Of a DNA stretch of 64,000 nt, positions 62,688 to 64,000 are shown piece after piece. The number at the start of each line of letters is the position of its first letter. Positions within the stretch are counted from its first letter, which is position 1. Where the stretch lies: contig NZ_LAQT01000030.1 in assembly GCF_001294205.1 (NCBI RefSeq), positions 23,167 through 87,166 of the forward strand, given 5' to 3'. Source of the DNA: Amantichitinum ursilacus. Lineage in GTDB: Bacteria > Pseudomonadota > Gammaproteobacteria > Burkholderiales > Chitinibacteraceae. The position numbers and the translations under genes were made by a program. A model generated the notes under the pieces. It was not told where the DNA came from, ran no database searches, and saw only the letters and a list, made by a program, of their open reading frames with translations.

Positions 62688-63638
62688 TCAAGGCTGAATC
62701 TGATAACTCAAACGCAAATTGCTGCCGTGGCGCACCACCACCAATGCAACTTGCGATTGCTGACTGAATTGCGTGTAAAGCGTCGAGATATCCGAAGTCG
62801 TATTGAGGTTCTGCCCATTAATCGACTTCAGCACATCGCCATTCTGTAATCCGAGCGGGCCCGCAAAGGGCTGGGCGGCCGCGTTATCAATCTGGATGCC
62901 GCCGCCATTGGCGTTGCCGATGCCCTTGGCCCAATCGGCCACATTGCCGTTTTGCATGGCCGCAGCCAGCTGGCCGCGTGTGACGGTACTGCTGCTGCCC
63001 TGCGTAGCGCTGGAGGCGGCGGCCGCTGTGGGTTTGGCCGGTTCAACGCCTGGAATACCCGGCGGGATGGCCGGGCCACCGCCCGGTGGCGCATTGGTCA
63101 TCACCGGCTGCATCTGCATTTGCGCAGGGTCGCCGGTTTGCGCGCCCGCCGCTGCGGCCGCTGAGGCATCCGCGCCTTGCAGCGGAATATTCTCGGTATG
63201 GCCGCCGTTATCCACTTCCACGTGGTCGCGCGTTACCTTCAGCAATTTGACGCCCGGTTGCAGTTCCTGGCCCACCTTGGCGGCCACGGGGTCCGGGCCC
63301 AGCCCGGTAAAGATGGCGGCGCTATAACTATCGCCGCCTGCAATGACCGCAATCAGTTGCGCCGCCAGCGTGGTGGGGCCGGTGGCGACGGCGGCCTGGC
63401 CAAACCATACAGGCGCGTTATTCCACGCCATTTGCTGGGCCGGCAAAGGCTGGATCGGTGGCGCCAGGCGCACTTGCGGCGAATGCGGGGCAAAGATTTG
63501 CCAGAACAGGCCTGCGCCCGTCCATGCAAGCACCACCAGCAACACCAGCTCCAGCCATAAGGGAGCGCGTGCCACCATGAAGGATTGGAATCTTGAAGCT
63601 TTCACCGGAAATACATCTTTATGCGAATAAGGGGCCAT
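62688..63638 (-). CDS. gspC: Type II secretion protein GspC
   Basis: Inner-membrane protein linking the secretin to the inner-membrane platform. 316 residues: membrane helix LWLELVLLVVLAWTGAGLFW (about 28-48), the homology region (LAAQLIAVIAGGDSYSAAIF), a Pro/Ala/Gln linker, and a C-terminal PDZ-like domain (LGLQNGDVLKSINGQNLNTT). The upstream in-frame ATG at 63638 is used; the ATG at 63578 is possible and neither has a strong ribosome site. Order gspC-gspD-gspE; gspF onward is not in this window. Confidence 0.93.
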   Translation of the reverse strand: MAPYSHKDVFPVKASRFQSFMVARAPLWLELVLLVVLAWTGAGLFWQIFAPHSPQVRLAPPIQPLPAQQMAWNNAPVWFGQAAVATGPTTLAAQLIAVIAGGDSYSAAIFTGLGPDPVAAKVGQELQPGVKLLKVTRDHVEVDNGGHTENIPLQGADASAAAAAGAQTGDPAQMQMQPVMTNAPPGGGPAIPPGIPGVEPAKPTAAAASSATQGSSSTVTRGQLAAAMQNGNVADWAKGIGNANGGGIQIDNAAAQPFAGPLGLQNGDVLKSINGQNLNTTSDISTLYTQFSQQSQVALVVVRHGSNLRLSYQIQP

Positions 63639-63748
63639 TTATACCGCAATGGGCGCGCTCGTTGCTACCCGCACCGAGTTACGCAGTTGGGCGCATGCCA
63701 ATCAGGCAACGCCCTCTAAAAATATTTCAGCCCGATTGCAAAAAAAAA

Positions 63749-63777
63749 TTGACCACCCTTTTTGCGTATGCTTTAAT
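63749..63777 (+). promoter_or_regulatory. Sigma-70 promoter of the tRNA-Val/tRNA-Asp unit
   Basis: TTGACC (63749-63754), 17 bases, TTTAAT (63772-63777), 21 bp before the first tRNA base. Confidence 0.7.
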
Positions 63778-63798
63778 GCGCACCTCTCGAAAGACGAG

Positions 63799-63874
<76 letters not shown>

Positions 63875-63878
63875 CTGC

Positions 63879-63955
63879 GGAGTGGTAGTTCAGTTGGTTA
63901 GAATACCGGCCTGTCACGCCGGGGGTCGCGGGTTCGAGTCCCGTCCACTCCGCCA
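63879..63955 (+). tRNA. tRNA-Asp (anticodon GTC)
   Basis: 77 bases with CCA. Acceptor GGAGTGG/CCACTCC, anticodon loop CTGTCAC in a CCGGC/GCCGG-type stem, T arm GCGGGTTCGAGTCCCGT. Four bases after tRNA-Val; one transcript. Confidence 0.96.
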
Positions 63956-63965
63956 GCATTCCAGG

Positions 63966-63994
63966 AAAGCCGCTTTTTTATAAAGCGGCTTTTT
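63966..63994 (+). terminator. Terminator of the tRNA unit
   Basis: AAAGCCGCTTT / AAAGCGGCTTT with a short AT loop and T-run; 11 bp after tRNA-Asp. Confidence 0.88.
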
Positions 63995-64000
63995 CTATTT

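Overview
This 64-kb window is GC-rich (about 60% by eye), tightly packed and shows no phage or IS genes. It looks like the chromosome of a motile, heterotrophic betaproteobacterium. The supporting features are a class of flagellar genes ordered fliK-L-M-N-O-P-Q-R opposite flhB-A-F-G, RecBCD in the order recC-recB-recD, FolE2 instead of classic FolE, a trifunctional PutA, two PEP-CTERM proteins and a bamD/rluD divergent pair. A Neisseriales relative (Chromobacteriaceae/Chitinibacteraceae type) is my best guess, but this is inference from gene content only.

Layout. 1-3.7 kb: bamD (cut by the window edge) diverges from rluD-pgeF, followed by a small membrane protein gene and folE2 on the minus strand. 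3.8-16.2 kb: flagellar block, with the fliK-R unit on the minus strand under a sigma-54-type promoter and flhB-flhA-flhF-flhG on the plus strand. 16.2-19.8 kb: an MCE/Mla-type lipid transport operon (STAS-permease fusion, ATPase, MCE protein, PqiC-type lipoprotein). 19.9-26.2 kb: relA, a Cache-domain chemoreceptor, pyk and tRNA-Arg. 26.7-31.5 kb: a PEP-CTERM protein, ynfA, SRAP/yedK, an MFS exporter, glutathione peroxidase and a DUF1272 protein. 31.6-37 kb: a pullulanase lipoprotein with a LacI-type operator at its promoter, a Sel1-repeat membrane protein and a flavin reductase. 37.5-40 kb: a second PEP-CTERM protein, then a low-GC cassette of PAAR protein, peptidoglycan amidase and probable immunity protein. 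40.1-49.2 kb: recC-recB-recD. 49.2-54.6 kb: a small basic ORF carrying its terminator inside the reading frame, then putA with a visible PutA-type operator, then thpR. 54.6-57 kb: a hypothetical gene, an acyltransferase and a FitAB-type toxin-antitoxin pair whose toxin is broken. 57-63.6 kb: arnD, an SRPBCC protein, a PilZ protein and gspE-gspD-gspC of a type II secretion system. 63.8-64 kb: tRNA-Val and tRNA-Asp.

Functional links. The lipoprotein pullulanase is the kind of enzyme a type II secretion system exports, and C, D and E of such a system lie in the same window. FlhF/FlhG plus a sigma-54 promoter suggest a polar flagellum with an RpoN-dependent hierarchy.

The most notable non-coding signal is a family of nine dispersed palindromes (core GGTGGGTC-NN-GACCCACC with asymmetric flanks CATAG... 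and ...CAAAGCC). They sit in intergenic regions, often directly at gene 3' ends and often as inverted pairs; this looks like a REP/BIME family. Other items worth a second look are the possible non-stop small gene at 49.3 kb, the putA terminator that swallows the thpR start codon at 54.05 kb, the FlhG with both P-loop lysines replaced, the orphan T6SS-type effector cassette and the decayed FitB toxin.
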